Positions 8,286 to 17,988 of a stretch of 64,000 bases of DNA are shown here, piece after piece (position 1 is the first letter of the stretch; each line of letters starts with the position of its first letter). Location: the NCBI RefSeq assembly GCF_963675635.1, contig NZ_OY776488.1, forward strand, positions 2,624,001-2,688,000, in the 5' to 3' direction. A program made the position numbers and the translations under genes. Source of the stretch: an uncultured Pseudodesulfovibrio sp. Its GTDB lineage: Bacteria > Desulfobacterota > Desulfovibrionia > Desulfovibrionales > Desulfovibrionaceae. A model generated the notes under the pieces. The model made no database searches and was not told the DNA's origin. It saw only the letters and a program-made list of their open reading frames with translations.

Positions 8286-9308
8286 ATGGATCCCGCAACA
8301 CTGACTTCACTTATTACGGCCCTTGTCTTTGTCGCAATTCTGGTCACCCTGATAATCAAAACAGCGGTCGTCGTGCCGCAGAAAAGCAACTTTGTCGTTG
8401 AGCGACTTGGTAAATATTCCAAGAGCCTCAGTGCGGGCCTGCACATCCTGATCCCGTTCATCGACAAGATCGCGTACAAACGGAGTCTCAAGGAAGAGGT
8501 CATGGACATCCCGGCCCAGAGTTGCATCACCCGCGACAACGTATCCGTGACCATTGACGGTGTACTGTATATCCGAGTGATCGACGCTAAAATGTCCTGC
8601 TACGGCATCGAAAATTATTACATCGCAGCCTCGCAGTTGGCACAGACCTCACTTCGATCCGCCATCGGCAAGATCGACCTGGACAAGACATTCGAAGAGC
8701 GCGAAACCATCAACTCCTCAGTCGTGCTGGCCGTCGACGAAGCCGCCCAGGAATGGGGCATCAAGGTCATGCGCTACGAGATCAAGGATATCACGCCGCC
8801 CAGTTCAGTCATGACTGCCATGGAACAGCAGATGCGGGCCGAACGAGAAAAACGCGCGGAGATCGCCATCTCCGAAGGTGATCGCCAGTCTCGTATCAAC
8901 CGAAGCGAAGGTTTGAAGCAGGAAGCCGTTCAGGTTTCCGAAGGTGAAATGCAAAAACGCATCAACGAAGCTCAGGGACGCGCCCAGGAAATCCTGCTCG
9001 TTGCAGATGCCACGGCCCAGGGACTGCAAAAGGTGGCGGAAGTCATCAACCTGCCCGGTGGTGCCGAGGCCATGAACCTCAAGGTGGCTGAACAGTACAT
9101 TGATGAATTCGGCAAGCTGGCCAAAACGAACAACACCATGATTATCCCAACGGATCTCGCCAACATGGGCGGCATGGTGGCGGCGGCAACCGAGATTATC
9201 AAGAAAACAGCGAACAAGCCGTCCGATAAGCCCTGCAAGGCGACCTCTAGAGAAGAAACTGCGGCAGAACAGCCTGCAAAAACTGTCGGCGGATTTGCCG
9301 TCGAATAG
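8286..9308 (+). CDS. SPFH/stomatin-like (QmcA-type) membrane protein
   Basis: A 340-residue protein with one N-terminal membrane anchor (~5-28), an SPFH/band-7 domain (~30-190; typical VVPQKSNFVVERLGKYSKSL and LDKTFEERETINSSVV), then a charged coiled-coil (MRAEREKRAEIAISEGDRQS) and a Lys/Ala-rich tail. It matches the YbbK/QmcA stomatin subgroup that forms large membrane-associated rings and is paired with NfeD proteins. The ATG follows the nfeD stop with 1 base between, so translation is likely coupled. A strong terminator follows. Confidence 0.92.
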   Translation: MDPATLTSLITALVFVAILVTLIIKTAVVVPQKSNFVVERLGKYSKSLSAGLHILIPFIDKIAYKRSLKEEVMDIPAQSCITRDNVSVTIDGVLYIRVIDAKMSCYGIENYYIAASQLAQTSLRSAIGKIDLDKTFEERETINSSVVLAVDEAAQEWGIKVMRYEIKDITPPSSVMTAMEQQMRAEREKRAEIAISEGDRQSRINRSEGLKQEAVQVSEGEMQKRINEAQGRAQEILLVADATAQGLQKVAEVINLPGGAEAMNLKVAEQYIDEFGKLAKTNNTMIIPTDLANMGGMVAAATEIIKKTANKPSDKPCKATSREETAAEQPAKTVGGFAVE

Positions 9309-9330
9309 CCTGCGTATCATAGCAATACAT

Positions 9331-9366
9331 ACGGCCTTGCCCTTTCGGGCAGGGCCGTTTTTTTTA
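9331..9366 (+). terminator. Intrinsic terminator after the nfeD-SPFH operon
   Basis: ACGGCCTTGCCC pairs with GGGCAGGGCCGT (one mismatch) across a TTTC loop, followed by eight T. It lies 22 bases after the SPFH stop. Confidence 0.9.
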
Positions 9367-9404
9367 ACAGAAACAGAGAGTACTGGACGATATAGAGAAA
9401 CAAC

Positions 9405-10625
9405 CTAACGCAACGGAATAGCCATGCCTTCATCCAGCGGTTCAATACCGAGATGAGCAGCAACCGTCTGCCCTACGTCGGCGAATGTCTCACGCATGCC
9501 GCCAGCCCCCGGCAGTACGTCCGGGCCGAACAGCAGCACCGGCACACACTCACGAGTATGGTCCGTGCCTTCCCAGGTGGGGTCGCACCCATGGTCGGCG
9601 GTGATGATCGCCAGATCTCCGGGACGCAGCTGACTGGTCAGGCCGGACATGCGCCTATCGAGCCTTTCCAGCGCAGCGGCATACCCGGCCACATTACGGC
9701 GGTGGCCCCATTCCGAATCAAACTCCACGAAATTCACGAAGGTAAGCGACCCGTCCGGAGCATTCCCGACCTCTTCTTCCAGCAGATCAAACAGTCCATC
9801 AGAATCCGGTGCCTTGACCTTTTTGGTCAGACCGCTGTGCGCGAAAATATCCGCTATTTTGCCCACGGACACGACTTCCCGGCCCGCTGCCTTGAGCTTG
9901 TCGAGCAGCGTCGGAGACGGCGGCGGCAGGGAATAATCCCGCCGGTTGGCAGTGCGTATGAAAGTACCCTCTTCCCCTGTGAATGGACGGGCGATAACAC
10001 GCCCGATATTATATCCTTCAATCAATTTGCGCACGAGTTCGCACAACGCCAGCAGCCGATCCAGACCGAAATATTCTTCATGAGCCGCGATCTGAAACAC
10101 CGAATCCGCCGAGGTGTAGCAGATGGGTTTGCCTGACCGGATATGTTCTTGACCGAGTCGGGCAATAATCTCTGTGCCCGAAGCATGACAGTTGCCCAGA
10201 ATACCAGGCAACTCGCCCTTCTCGACAATGGCGGCGACCAGATCCTCGGGGAAGCTGGGATATTGCGACGGGAAACAGCCCCATTCAAAACGGACCGGCA
10301 CCCCGGCCATCTCCCAATGCCCGCTTGGTGTGTCCTTGCCCATGCTGAGTTCGTTTGCTGCGGCAAACCGACCTCGCAGAACCGGAGACTCCAACCCTGG
10401 AGGCACGGTTCCGGTCACCAGTTGCGCGGCCAGACCAAGGCCGAGGGAACTCATGCACGGCAAACTCAACGGACCGGACCGAAGCCCCTCCGCATCGGCC
10501 TTGCCTTGCGCGCACCTTTCGGCAATATGCCCAAGCGTGTCTGCACCCGCGTCACCGAAGCGGTCCGCATCCGGTGCCCAGCCGATACCAAGGCTGTCCA
10601 GCACGAGAATGAATGCTCGTCCCAT
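9405..10625 (-). CDS. deoB: Phosphopentomutase
   Basis: A 406-residue cytoplasmic metalloenzyme that interconverts (deoxy)ribose 1-phosphate and 5-phosphate. The alkaline-phosphatase-superfamily metal motifs are present: N-terminal [15 protein letters not shown], central [16 protein letters not shown] and C-terminal [20 protein letters not shown]. Length is normal for DeoB. It is the last gene of the cdd-deoC-deoA-deoB operon; its ATG directly follows the deoA stop with no gap. The product, deoxyribose 5-phosphate, is the substrate of DeoC, so the operon forms a complete salvage route. Confidence 0.95.
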   Translation of the reverse strand: MGRAFILVLDSLGIGWAPDADRFGDAGADTLGHIAERCAQGKADAEGLRSGPLSLPCMSSLGLGLAAQLVTGTVPPGLESPVLRGRFAAANELSMGKDTPSGHWEMAGVPVRFEWGCFPSQYPSFPEDLVAAIVEKGELPGILGNCHASGTEIIARLGQEHIRSGKPICYTSADSVFQIAAHEEYFGLDRLLALCELVRKLIEGYNIGRVIARPFTGEEGTFIRTANRRDYSLPPPSPTLLDKLKAAGREVVSVGKIADIFAHSGLTKKVKAPDSDGLFDLLEEEVGNAPDGSLTFVNFVEFDSEWGHRRNVAGYAAALERLDRRMSGLTSQLRPGDLAIITADHGCDPTWEGTDHTRECVPVLLFGPDVLPGAGGMRETFADVGQTVAAHLGIEPLDEGMAIPLR

Positions 10626-11957
10626 CTACGCCCCTCCCGCAATCCGCTCTGCCACCACAGGCCTGTCCGCCGGACGATCCGGCCCGATCCACACGGCTTC
10701 TCGGAGACGTTCTGCCGCCATTGCCGCCTGTTCGTCATCGCGCGCATGCACGGTACACAGGGGTTTATCAGGCCCGACCTCATCACCGACATGAGCGAAA
10801 TTCGTCATACCCACACCATAATCAATGGCTTGATCCGCACGGGTACGACCACCTTTCATGACGACCAGCGTCATGCCCACAGCACGGTTGTCCATGCCGG
10901 TCACATACCCCGCAGTTTGCGGGTACACAGCCATTTCCACGGGGGCTACATCGAGATAATCTGCCGCTTTTTGCACGAAATCCGCCGGGCCGCCCAATCC
11001 CTTCACCATCTTGCCGAAGCAGTCGGCAGCAGCGCCGGAATCCAGTGCCGCGTTCATTTTCATCACGGCCTCGCCCATGTTTTTTGCCAATCCAGCAAGC
11101 ATCAACATCTCACCTGTCAGGGAAAATACAACCTGCATGAGACGCGATTCACGATACTTTCCGGTCAGAAAATCCACGGCTTCCTGCATTTCGAGCGAAT
11201 TACCAACACTATGACCAAGCACTTCATTCATATCGGTAAGCAGAGCCACTGTCGGGACACCCGCGCCCGTAGCGACATGGGCTATGGATTCAGCCAGCTC
11301 TTTGGCATCCTCATATTTTTGCATAAAGGCGCCTGAGCCGAATTTCACGTCCATGACCAGTCCATGCAATCCAGCCGCCAGTTTTTTGGACAAAATGGAG
11401 GCGGTAATGAGATCGATGGATTCAACCGTCGCCGTGACGTCACGGATGGAATACAGGCGCCTGTCTGCCGGAGCGAGGTCCGCGGTCTGACCGATGATGG
11501 CGCAACCAGCTTCACGCACGACCCTGGCGAACGTCTCAAGGTCCGGGGCGGTATCATAGCCCGGGATGGCGTCGAATTTATCGAGTGTGCCGCCGGTATG
11601 CCCAAGACCGCGCCCTGAGATCATGGGGTTGAACGCGCCGCAGGCCGCAGCCAGCGGACCGAGAATCAGGCTGACCTTGTCGCCCACGCCACCCGTGGAG
11701 TGCTTATCCACGACACCCGACTCAAACCCAAGGGATGACCAGTCAATGACCGTACCCGAGTCCTTCATGGCAAGGGTCAGGTCGATGCGCTCCTGCATGG
11801 ACATGCCCTGAAAAAATACGGCCATGGCAAATGCCGCAACCTGACCTTCGGAGACGGATTCGTCCGTGATACCCCGGACCATGGAATCGATGTCAGCCTT
11901 GGAGAGAGACTGCCCGTCGCGTTTTTTACGGATAACTTCCTGCGGTATGAAGCTCAT
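10626..11957 (-). CDS. deoA: Thymidine/pyrimidine-nucleoside phosphorylase
   Basis: A 443-residue cytoplasmic enzyme that phosphorolyses thymidine (and perhaps uridine/deoxyuridine) to base plus sugar 1-phosphate. The glycosyltransferase family 3 signature is clear: the phosphate loop DKHSTGGVGDKVSL, SGRGLGHTGGTLDK, and VMDVKFGSGAF, with a C-terminal PYNP-type domain. Start MSFIPQEVIRKKRDGQ. The gene lies 111 bases downstream of deoC and abuts deoB. Whether it is strictly thymidine-specific cannot be read from the sequence. Confidence 0.94.
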   Translation of the reverse strand: MSFIPQEVIRKKRDGQSLSKADIDSMVRGITDESVSEGQVAAFAMAVFFQGMSMQERIDLTLAMKDSGTVIDWSSLGFESGVVDKHSTGGVGDKVSLILGPLAAACGAFNPMISGRGLGHTGGTLDKFDAIPGYDTAPDLETFARVVREAGCAIIGQTADLAPADRRLYSIRDVTATVESIDLITASILSKKLAAGLHGLVMDVKFGSGAFMQKYEDAKELAESIAHVATGAGVPTVALLTDMNEVLGHSVGNSLEMQEAVDFLTGKYRESRLMQVVFSLTGEMLMLAGLAKNMGEAVMKMNAALDSGAAADCFGKMVKGLGGPADFVQKAADYLDVAPVEMAVYPQTAGYVTGMDNRAVGMTLVVMKGGRTRADQAIDYGVGMTNFAHVGDEVGPDKPLCTVHARDDEQAAMAAERLREAVWIGPDRPADRPVVAERIAGGA

Positions 11958-12068
11958 TGATTTGCTCCCAGTTCCCAGCCCCTCCGCTTCCCGATATATT
12001 CATGTGCGTATTCGCACGGGTGGAAAGGAAGATGGGAACCTGCTCTATTCTTTATTGATCAAACGTGT

Positions 12069-12887
12069 TTAGTAGCCGCTTTTTTCGTTAGTGGCGCCGC
12101 TCAGATTGAGTTCTTTGAGAACGTCGTTGAGGAGACCACTGGCTCCGAAGCGCATGGTTTCAGGTGTAGCCCAGCCTTGCCCCATTATCCGGTCGGCGAG
12201 ATAGAGAAATCCTGCGCTGTCTGACACGGTTTTGAGACCGCCAGAAGGCTTAAAGCCAAGAGCGCGATTGGTATTGGGCTGCATTTCCTTGATGACCGAG
12301 AGCATAACCGCTGCGGCTTCAAGAGTGGCACCGCCCGGAACCTTGCCGGTAGAGGTCTTGATAAAGTCGGCGCCGGCCTCGATAGCGGCATGACTGGCGG
12401 CTTCAATGATGCGCAGAGACTGGAGTTGACTCGTCTCAAGAATGACCTTGAGCTTTACATCTTCGCCGCAGACCACGCGGACCTGTTCGACCAACGAGCT
12501 CGCCGTGTCCTCATCTCCTGACTTGAACCGTTTATGCGGCAGGACAACATCCACTTCATGAACACCCATAGTGACCTGTTCACGGGCCTCAGCCACAGCC
12601 TTGGCGGCATCCGCCCCGCCATGGGGGAAATTGCATACGGTGGCCACACGTACATTGGTACCTTTCAGCTCCTTGAGTGCGAGCGGCACGAATCTATCAT
12701 ACACGCAGACAGCGGCTACATTTCCTGCCGAGCACACGGCGCGAGAGCACAGGGCCTTGATCTTTTCATCCGTATCATCCTCACCCAGGGATGTCAGATC
12801 CATGGACGCAAGGGTACGCAAGGCATATTCTTCATTGGCTGCGACATTCCGCGCCTCAGCCACCAGTTTTTTCAATACATCATTCAT
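12069..12887 (-). CDS. deoC: Deoxyribose-phosphate aldolase
   Basis: A 272-residue class I aldolase that splits deoxyribose 5-phosphate to glyceraldehyde 3-phosphate and acetaldehyde. The Schiff-base lysine motif is in ADFIKTSTGK and the second catalytic lysine in LGFKPSGGLKT; VHEVDVVLPHKRFK carries the usual proton-relay Asp region. Length matches the longer bacterial DeoC type. It starts 2 bases after cdd, so translation is probably coupled. The acetaldehyde produced would fit with an aldehyde-oxidising enzyme such as the AOR encoded at 23-25 kb, but that link is speculation. Confidence 0.94.
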   Translation of the reverse strand: MNDVLKKLVAEARNVAANEEYALRTLASMDLTSLGEDDTDEKIKALCSRAVCSAGNVAAVCVYDRFVPLALKELKGTNVRVATVCNFPHGGADAAKAVAEAREQVTMGVHEVDVVLPHKRFKSGDEDTASSLVEQVRVVCGEDVKLKVILETSQLQSLRIIEAASHAAIEAGADFIKTSTGKVPGGATLEAAAVMLSVIKEMQPNTNRALGFKPSGGLKTVSDSAGFLYLADRIMGQGWATPETMRFGASGLLNDVLKELNLSGATNEKSGY

Positions 12888-12889
12888 AA

Positions 12890-13294
12890 CTATCTTCTGT
12901 TGAGGTTTTTCGGTCCAAAGGAATGAGGCAACAATGCATCCATGGTCATAGTCAACAGCACTCGCTGGCTGCTACAGGAATGCACAACAGTGTCCGGCGT
13001 GGAAAATTCACGAATGCGCTGACGACAGCCGCCGCACGGTGTGCATGGTTCTTCTGAAGGACCGACCACCACAAGCTCGGTGATGGCCCTGCCGCCACCA
13101 CGCACCATGGCGCTGATGGCGGATTGTTCCGCACAACTGCCGAGGGGGTAAGCAGCATTCTCAACATTGCAGCCGGTATAGATCTCACCTGAATCCGTGA
13201 CCAGAGCCACCCCCACGGGATGATTGGAATACGGTGCATGCGCCGTGTCACGGGCTTCGGTCGCCAGCCGGATCAGTGCCTTGATATCAGCCAT
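12890..13294 (-). CDS. cdd: Cytidine deaminase
   Basis: A 134-residue zinc enzyme that deaminates cytidine/deoxycytidine to uridine/deoxyuridine, feeding DeoA. The zinc and catalytic motifs are GCNVENAAYPLGSCAEQSAI (CAE) and PCTPCGGCRQRI (PCxxC). The ATG at 13294 is chosen over the longer frame because AAGGAG lies 8 bases upstream and MADIKALIRLATEARDTAHA is the normal family N-terminus. It is the first gene of the deo operon. Confidence 0.93.
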   Translation of the reverse strand: MADIKALIRLATEARDTAHAPYSNHPVGVALVTDSGEIYTGCNVENAAYPLGSCAEQSAISAMVRGGGRAITELVVVGPSEEPCTPCGGCRQRIREFSTPDTVVHSCSSQRVLLTMTMDALLPHSFGPKNLNRR

Positions 13295-13553
13295 GTTGGT
13301 GCTCCTTGACGTAAGGGATACCGTCCGCTTTTGCTCACGAGTCCACCCATCAGGGTCATGACCGGAACCGATGGCATTCCATAATAAAATCTGTCGCGAA
13401 CGGTTTCGTGAGTTTCGCCCACTCGGCACAGAAACGCAATGACAAGCGGCAGATTAAACTGGAAACGGCACGCCGGGACACCGACATTCTGGATCGATTC
13501 ACATATTTTTGACACCCGGGCATGATGCAGGAACTGAACGACCCTGCCGTCGA
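13295..13553. other. Leader/promoter region of the deo operon, no supported gene
   Basis: These 259 bases lie upstream of cdd. Frames on both strands are open for up to ~50 codons, but no frame has both a start with ribosome binding site and a recognisable product. On the minus strand a TTTTATTATGG stretch near 13380 could be a -10 region. No CytR/DeoR-type palindrome is obvious. Confidence 0.4.
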
Positions 13554-13586
13554 AAAAGCCCTGTGGCATGACACCACAGGGCTTTT
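13554..13586 (-). terminator. Intrinsic terminator of the secreted-protein gene
   Basis: AAAAGCCCTGTGG and CCACAGGGCTTTT form a perfect 13-bp stem with a 7-base loop, with an added T on the minus-strand side. It lies 24 bases past the stop of the gene at 13610-14410. Confidence 0.9.
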
Positions 13587-13609
13587 GAGTATTTCAAACA
13601 GAATCGGGC

Positions 13610-14410
13610 CTAATTGAACATGTCACTGATAGCGTCACGAATGCCGGACTTGATTTCGTCCTTGGTGGCGTTCTTGGCATCGTATCCGATATCCTTTGCG
13701 TCATCTTCCAACCCCATGTCATTACCGGACTGCTGCTGAGCCGGAGGCTGCTGCATCTGCACCTGCTGGGAATTCGCAGGAAGCGCGTAGTAGGAGGAAT
13801 TGAGATTCTTGATCGTCAAGCTGGTCAGCCGCATGTCATTGCCGGAACGCAACATGCCGCCATATCCCATTTTCTTGGCCTCTTCCAACGAGTCATCAAA
13901 AGAATCTCCCATGCTCTGCGTCAGGGCTTCGGCCATGGCGATCCACCCTTCAGAAAGCTTCTTGATATTCGAATGGGTGCTCAGAACCATTTCTTCCCGA
14001 CTGGTCATCTTGCCATTCTCATACACTTTGGCTTCGTACACCGTGCCTTTGTATCCGGCCACGATTTCGGTCCTGCCGGTCTTTTCGTACCGGACATCAT
14101 ATTCTGTCACAGCGGGCTCATCACCACCACCGAACATGGAAGAGAATCCGCTTGCCATACCCGCCATTTGACCCAGATCCATGACATTACACGCCCCGCT
14201 CTCGTCACAGGAGACGGAATAGACCTTCCCTCCCGACAACACCATGTACGAAGTCGGTGACGTATCCATACGCACGTGCTGGGCATCACGTGTCACCAGT
14301 GTGACCATGGACCCGTCAGAGTATGTATACGTTGCAACAATATCCGACGCTGCCTGTGCGCACACCGGCATGACCAGAAAAACACACAAAGAAAATAAAA
14401 ATTTCCGCAT
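13610..14410 (-). CDS. Secreted protein of unknown function (DUF4412-like)
   Basis: A 266-residue exported protein. MRKFLFSLCVFLVMPVCAQA is a clear Sec signal peptide, and the ATG at 14410 has GAGGAG upstream; the longer frame to 14488 does not. The N-terminal part (YTYSDGSMVTLVTRDAQHVR; SYMVLSGGKVYSV) has the repeated short beta strands of the DUF4412-type outer-envelope fold, then a Met/Gly-rich stretch (GMASGFSSMFGGGD), and a C-terminal Gln/Pro-rich linker plus an amphipathic helix (DDAKDIGYDAKNATKDEIK). No catalytic motif is seen. Assignment to DUF4412 is tentative. It is monocistronic, between two terminators. Confidence 0.75.
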   Translation of the reverse strand: MRKFLFSLCVFLVMPVCAQAASDIVATYTYSDGSMVTLVTRDAQHVRMDTSPTSYMVLSGGKVYSVSCDESGACNVMDLGQMAGMASGFSSMFGGGDEPAVTEYDVRYEKTGRTEIVAGYKGTVYEAKVYENGKMTSREEMVLSTHSNIKKLSEGWIAMAEALTQSMGDSFDDSLEEAKKMGYGGMLRSGNDMRLTSLTIKNLNSSYYALPANSQQVQMQQPPAQQQSGNDMGLEDDAKDIGYDAKNATKDEIKSGIRDAISDMFN

Positions 14411-14585
14411 GGAACTCCTCCTCAAGTATATCCCCGATTGGTGCTTACCCCCCGATAAATCACTCTCCAATAACAGTACATTAATCATAAAACCGCTTCA
14501 TTTCAAACACACAAAGCAAAACACAGGTGTCTCCAGTTTTCCCGCCGAAATTCCTTCACGAAGAAACACGCATTCAGAGTGAACC

Positions 14586-14640
14586 ATACACCATAAAAAA
14601 AGCGCACGGCAATATGCCGTGCGCTTTTTTTATGGTGTAT
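14586..14640. terminator. Perfect 55-base palindromic bidirectional terminator
   Basis: Two perfect 26-base arms (starting ATACACCATAAAAAAAGCGC) flank a 3-base loop; each strand reads a GC-rich stem followed by seven T. It lies 15 bases past the stop of the beta-helix gene and would also block plus-strand transcription. The stem extends 9 bp beyond the A/T tracts. Confidence 0.92.
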
Positions 14641-14655
14641 TTGAAGAGTCAGTTT

Positions 14656-16101
14656 CTACCTGTTTCCCACAACTATAGCCGGAAACATTGCTTCCTCTTC
14701 ACCTGCCAGATACGGCTGGAAAAGATTGTAGGAAACGCTTTGTGTTCTCTGCGCATGCCCACGAGTCTGTTTTTTCCCATCATAACAGGCCCCGTTTTCC
14801 AACAGGATGTGGTCAATACGAGTCCGGAACCCCTCAATAAAGGCAGCCCCATCTCCCTCGAACACTAGGTTGCCACGCCGAACAGTCCGCTGTTTGGCGA
14901 AATCATTCAGACTCATTGAATGGCCCTCTAGATCCGCCTGGGTCTGAATGTATCCCCACACAAGAAAATCCTCAGGAATATTTATCGGCTCCTGGGCGTC
15001 AATAATGGTATGAGGCATGACAATGGTTCCGGCTCCCACAGAAATCTTCCTGTCACTTTCGCCATAGAGAAAGGAATTGAACCCCACAAAGACCTTTTTC
15101 CCGAGCATCGTGTGGATGAGCTTGCCTCCATGGGCGACGACGTCCAGTCCTTCAAGCTGGGAATCTACAATAAAACAATTTTCCTGAGCATTCGACCCCT
15201 TGCCGAGTTGTGCATTCTCAAGATACGCCCGTTGCGCGACCAATGAGTTTTCACCCAGGCAGGTATCTCCCTTGACCACGGCATATCGGCTCAAAAACGC
15301 ACCATCGGGTATCGCCACAGGACTTTCGAATGCCAGGGAGTCATACATGGGCAGGAAATCGCTCCGGCGTCCTTTGACAAAGTCCGAAAACACCCCGGAC
15401 AACTGTCCCGCCTCATCGAAAGTCACATACCGATCAATGACCTCTGGATCGTGCGCGTAGTCGAACTCGAACTTTCCCGACTGCCGTATCCAGACACGTC
15501 CAGACCGAATGGATGCACGAGACAGGTCACCGGCTTGAACATAGGCGAAATCCCCAAGCGCACAGTTGTGCAACACAGACAGATCCGCCGTCGCAAAGGC
15601 TCCGAGATACGCACCCTCGGTGGTTGTTCCATGGATGTTGGAATAATGCATGGCCACCGTATTGAGTATGCGAAAATACTCCGGGATTTCGGAATTTCGC
15701 GAATGGTTGTGCACCAGCGTTTTGATGAGAAAACTGCTGACGACCTGGATGATTTCATCCTGATAGAGTTCTGTTTCCAGGCCGCCGAAAGACACGACCG
15801 CCCCCTTGGGCTTCAATTCGTCACCGCGAATGTCGCTCATGAGAACGACAGAACGGTCGACTTCGCATTTTCCAAGAAAATACGTGCCCCCCAGGTTGCT
15901 TTCCTGAAAGCGAAAGTACCAGGGATGACCGATGGAGAGCGCATAATAGGCATAGTACTTGGTCAATTTGTCAGTCCGAATTGACTGACGAACCGATTTT
16001 TCCACATCCCGACCTATGGGCTTCAGATTAACATTCACCCGCGATATAATATGATCGACAAGTCGCTTGATCTTCTTCACAAATCTCTCCAATCCAGACA
16101 A
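14656..16101 (-). CDS. Left-handed beta-helix (hexapeptide) protein, function unknown
   Basis: A 481-residue soluble protein. The middle (~180-400) contains repeated short blocks with the hydrophobic-X-Gly pattern of a left-handed parallel beta helix, e.g. AFVQAGD-like turns, VVKGDTCLGENSLVAQRAYL, GKKVFVGFNSFLYGESD and ISVGAGTIVMPHTIIDA, as in hexapeptide acyl- or nucleotidyl-transferases. The N-terminal ~180 residues and C-terminal ~80 residues match nothing I know. There is no signal peptide. It follows nhaB after 30 bases on the same strand and shares its terminator, so the two are probably co-transcribed; a functional link to sodium transport is not evident. Confidence 0.7.
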   Translation of the reverse strand: MSGLERFVKKIKRLVDHIISRVNVNLKPIGRDVEKSVRQSIRTDKLTKYYAYYALSIGHPWYFRFQESNLGGTYFLGKCEVDRSVVLMSDIRGDELKPKGAVVSFGGLETELYQDEIIQVVSSFLIKTLVHNHSRNSEIPEYFRILNTVAMHYSNIHGTTTEGAYLGAFATADLSVLHNCALGDFAYVQAGDLSRASIRSGRVWIRQSGKFEFDYAHDPEVIDRYVTFDEAGQLSGVFSDFVKGRRSDFLPMYDSLAFESPVAIPDGAFLSRYAVVKGDTCLGENSLVAQRAYLENAQLGKGSNAQENCFIVDSQLEGLDVVAHGGKLIHTMLGKKVFVGFNSFLYGESDRKISVGAGTIVMPHTIIDAQEPINIPEDFLVWGYIQTQADLEGHSMSLNDFAKQRTVRRGNLVFEGDGAAFIEGFRTRIDHILLENGACYDGKKQTRGHAQRTQSVSYNLFQPYLAGEEEAMFPAIVVGNR

Positions 16102-16131
16102 TTCAGGGCGGTCGTGTGTATCAGACGATTA

Positions 16132-17754
16132 TTACAGCAGGTAGTACACAGCCGCCAGACCTGTCAGTGACATCGTAATGGTGTACGGCAGTGCAAGGAT
16201 AACCATACGCCCGTACGACAGACGGATAACCGGCGCAAGTGCGCTTGTGAGCAGGAACAGGAATGCAGCCTGACCGTTCGGCGTCGCCACGGACGGAATA
16301 TTCGTGCCGGTATTGATGGCAACCGCCAGCTTGTCAAAGTGCACCATAATATCTCGCACCTGAGACGCTGCGGCAGCAGGCAACGTTGCGATCACATCGG
16401 AACGAACCAGACTCGAATCCGTCAGTTTGTCCATCAAGGCCTGACCACTCATCCCGATACCGGGAATGGCATTCAGCAGGTTGATGAAGTGCAATTTGGT
16501 CTCGGAGATATACACCGTCGCGACGAACACGTTGTCCGAAATGGCTGAAAGCAGGCCGTTTGCCGCGTAGTAAGCAACCAATTGGCTCTGCCCTTTCAGG
16601 GCAAGTACGTAACCAAGAATGGGCGCAAACAGATGCTGTGAATGAATAACACCGACAATGGCGAAAAACACTACCAACAGAGCGGTAAAAGGCAATGCCT
16701 CTTCAAATGCATGCCCAAGCTGGCTCTCTTCCACCACACCGGTCATGGATGTTAAAAGGACAATCACCGACAGACCGACCAAACCGACGGCTGCAAGGTG
16801 AAGGGCGAGTGCCAGAATAAGCCAAATTCCGATCAAGGCTTGAATGACCAGTTTGACCTTACCCTTATCTCCCTGCTCTGCTTCCATACGAATGGCAGTT
16901 TCCAACAGGAAGGAACGGATGTTGCCGGGAAGCTCAGCTCCGTAACCGAACAGGCGGAACTGCTCCACGGCAAGACAGGTCAGCAGGCCAACCACCAGAA
17001 CCGGCATGGACACCGGCAGCACCTTCATAATGAACGGGATAAAATGCCATCCCATCTCATGGGCAATCAAGAGGTTCTGCGGCTCTCCTACCAGCGTGCA
17101 AACGCCACCAAGAGCAGTACCGACAGCACCATGCATCATCAAGTTCCGCAAAAAGGCACGGAACTCCAGCAGTTCCTCGCGGTCCTTCTGCTTGACCAGA
17201 TCATCGGATATCAGATTATGCGAATCCGCACCGCCCTTGCCGGAAGCGAAGCGATGGTAAACGTTGTAAAAACCGTATGCCACGGCAATGATAACGGCGG
17301 TGACGGTCAATGCATCGAGAAAGGCTGACAAAAAGGCTCCAGCCAGACAAAACAGTAAAGCGATGACTTTTTTGGAACGCACCTTCACGAGAATTCGAGT
17401 GAACGTGAACTGCAAAAAGTCCTTCATGAAATGAATACCCGCGACCATGAAGATCAACAACAGGATGACTTCGAAGTTCTTGTGTGCTTCATGGTACACA
17501 ACTTCCGGGGAAGTCAGCCCCATAGCAACGGCTTCGAGAGCTAAAAGGCCTCCAACAGGAAGCGGATAGCACTTCAAGGCCATGGTCAGGGTGAATATGA
17601 ATTCTGCAATAAGCAGCCACCCGGCAACAAACGGCCCGGCAGTGATCATGATGATCGGATTGCAGACAAGGCAGGCAATGATGGTGAGTTTATACCACAC
17701 CGGGGCATTGCCAAGAAACATGTTAACAAAAGTCCGTGCTAGAGGCTGGGCCAT
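16132..17754 (-). CDS. nhaB: Na+/H+ antiporter NhaB
   Basis: A 540-residue polytopic inner-membrane protein with about 12 helices. The N-terminus ([20 protein letters not shown]) and the blocks [42 protein letters not shown] and [16 protein letters not shown] are characteristic of NhaB. The enzyme extrudes Na+ in exchange for H+ and supports pH/Na+ homeostasis in a marine cell. GGAG lies 9 bases upstream of the ATG. A structured leader RNA with an intrinsic terminator lies 100-230 bases upstream, so conditional read-through is likely. Confidence 0.94.
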   Translation of the reverse strand: MAQPLARTFVNMFLGNAPVWYKLTIIACLVCNPIIMITAGPFVAGWLLIAEFIFTLTMALKCYPLPVGGLLALEAVAMGLTSPEVVYHEAHKNFEVILLLIFMVAGIHFMKDFLQFTFTRILVKVRSKKVIALLFCLAGAFLSAFLDALTVTAVIIAVAYGFYNVYHRFASGKGGADSHNLISDDLVKQKDREELLEFRAFLRNLMMHGAVGTALGGVCTLVGEPQNLLIAHEMGWHFIPFIMKVLPVSMPVLVVGLLTCLAVEQFRLFGYGAELPGNIRSFLLETAIRMEAEQGDKGKVKLVIQALIGIWLILALALHLAAVGLVGLSVIVLLTSMTGVVEESQLGHAFEEALPFTALLVVFFAIVGVIHSQHLFAPILGYVLALKGQSQLVAYYAANGLLSAISDNVFVATVYISETKLHFINLLNAIPGIGMSGQALMDKLTDSSLVRSDVIATLPAAAASQVRDIMVHFDKLAVAINTGTNIPSVATPNGQAAFLFLLTSALAPVIRLSYGRMVILALPYTITMSLTGLAAVYYLL

Positions 17755-17854
17755 TTCATTTCTCCATTGGCGCTGTAGATTATCTCAACAGACCCGAAAG
17801 TGAGAACGTTGTCACACGGGGCAGCTTCCTCCATCTTCCAGATCTTTTCCGAAC

Positions 17855-17882
17855 AAAAAAAAGCCACATCCGCGGATGTGGC
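17855..17882 (-). terminator. Intrinsic terminator in the nhaB leader
   Basis: On the minus strand GCCACATCCG/CGGATGTGGC forms a perfect 10-bp stem followed by eight T. It ends about 100 bases before the nhaB start codon, so it acts on the nhaB leader and not on an upstream gene (the nearest upstream gene is on the other strand). Confidence 0.88.
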
Positions 17883-17988
17883 CTATGAAATTCAGACGCA
17901 CCTCCACCATGATTCACACAGCAAAGTCATCAACGCATCAAACGGCGCAAGGGGGACGTCTTCCCCTGGCGGTTAGTGATCTAGGCCC
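17863..17988 (-). ncRNA. Structured 5' leader of nhaB, candidate riboswitch
   Basis: Read on the minus strand, GGCCTA (17987-17982) can pair with TAGGCC (17885-17880), enclosing about 95 bases that contain a GGGG/CCCC hairpin (around 17950-17965) closed by CGC/GCG. The 3' strand of this closing stem shares bases with the 5' arm of the terminator at 17863-17882, so the two structures exclude each other. This is the layout of an ON-type transcriptional riboswitch. Na+ is a natural ligand candidate, because Na+ riboswitch classes precede antiporter genes, but I could not match the sequence to a remembered consensus. Confidence 0.5.

Noticed and set aside
13314-13509. A plus-strand open stretch with SFAHSAQKRNDKRQ-like residues upstream of the deo operon.
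   Set aside because: It has no ATG start and no ribosome binding site, and two other frames are equally open.
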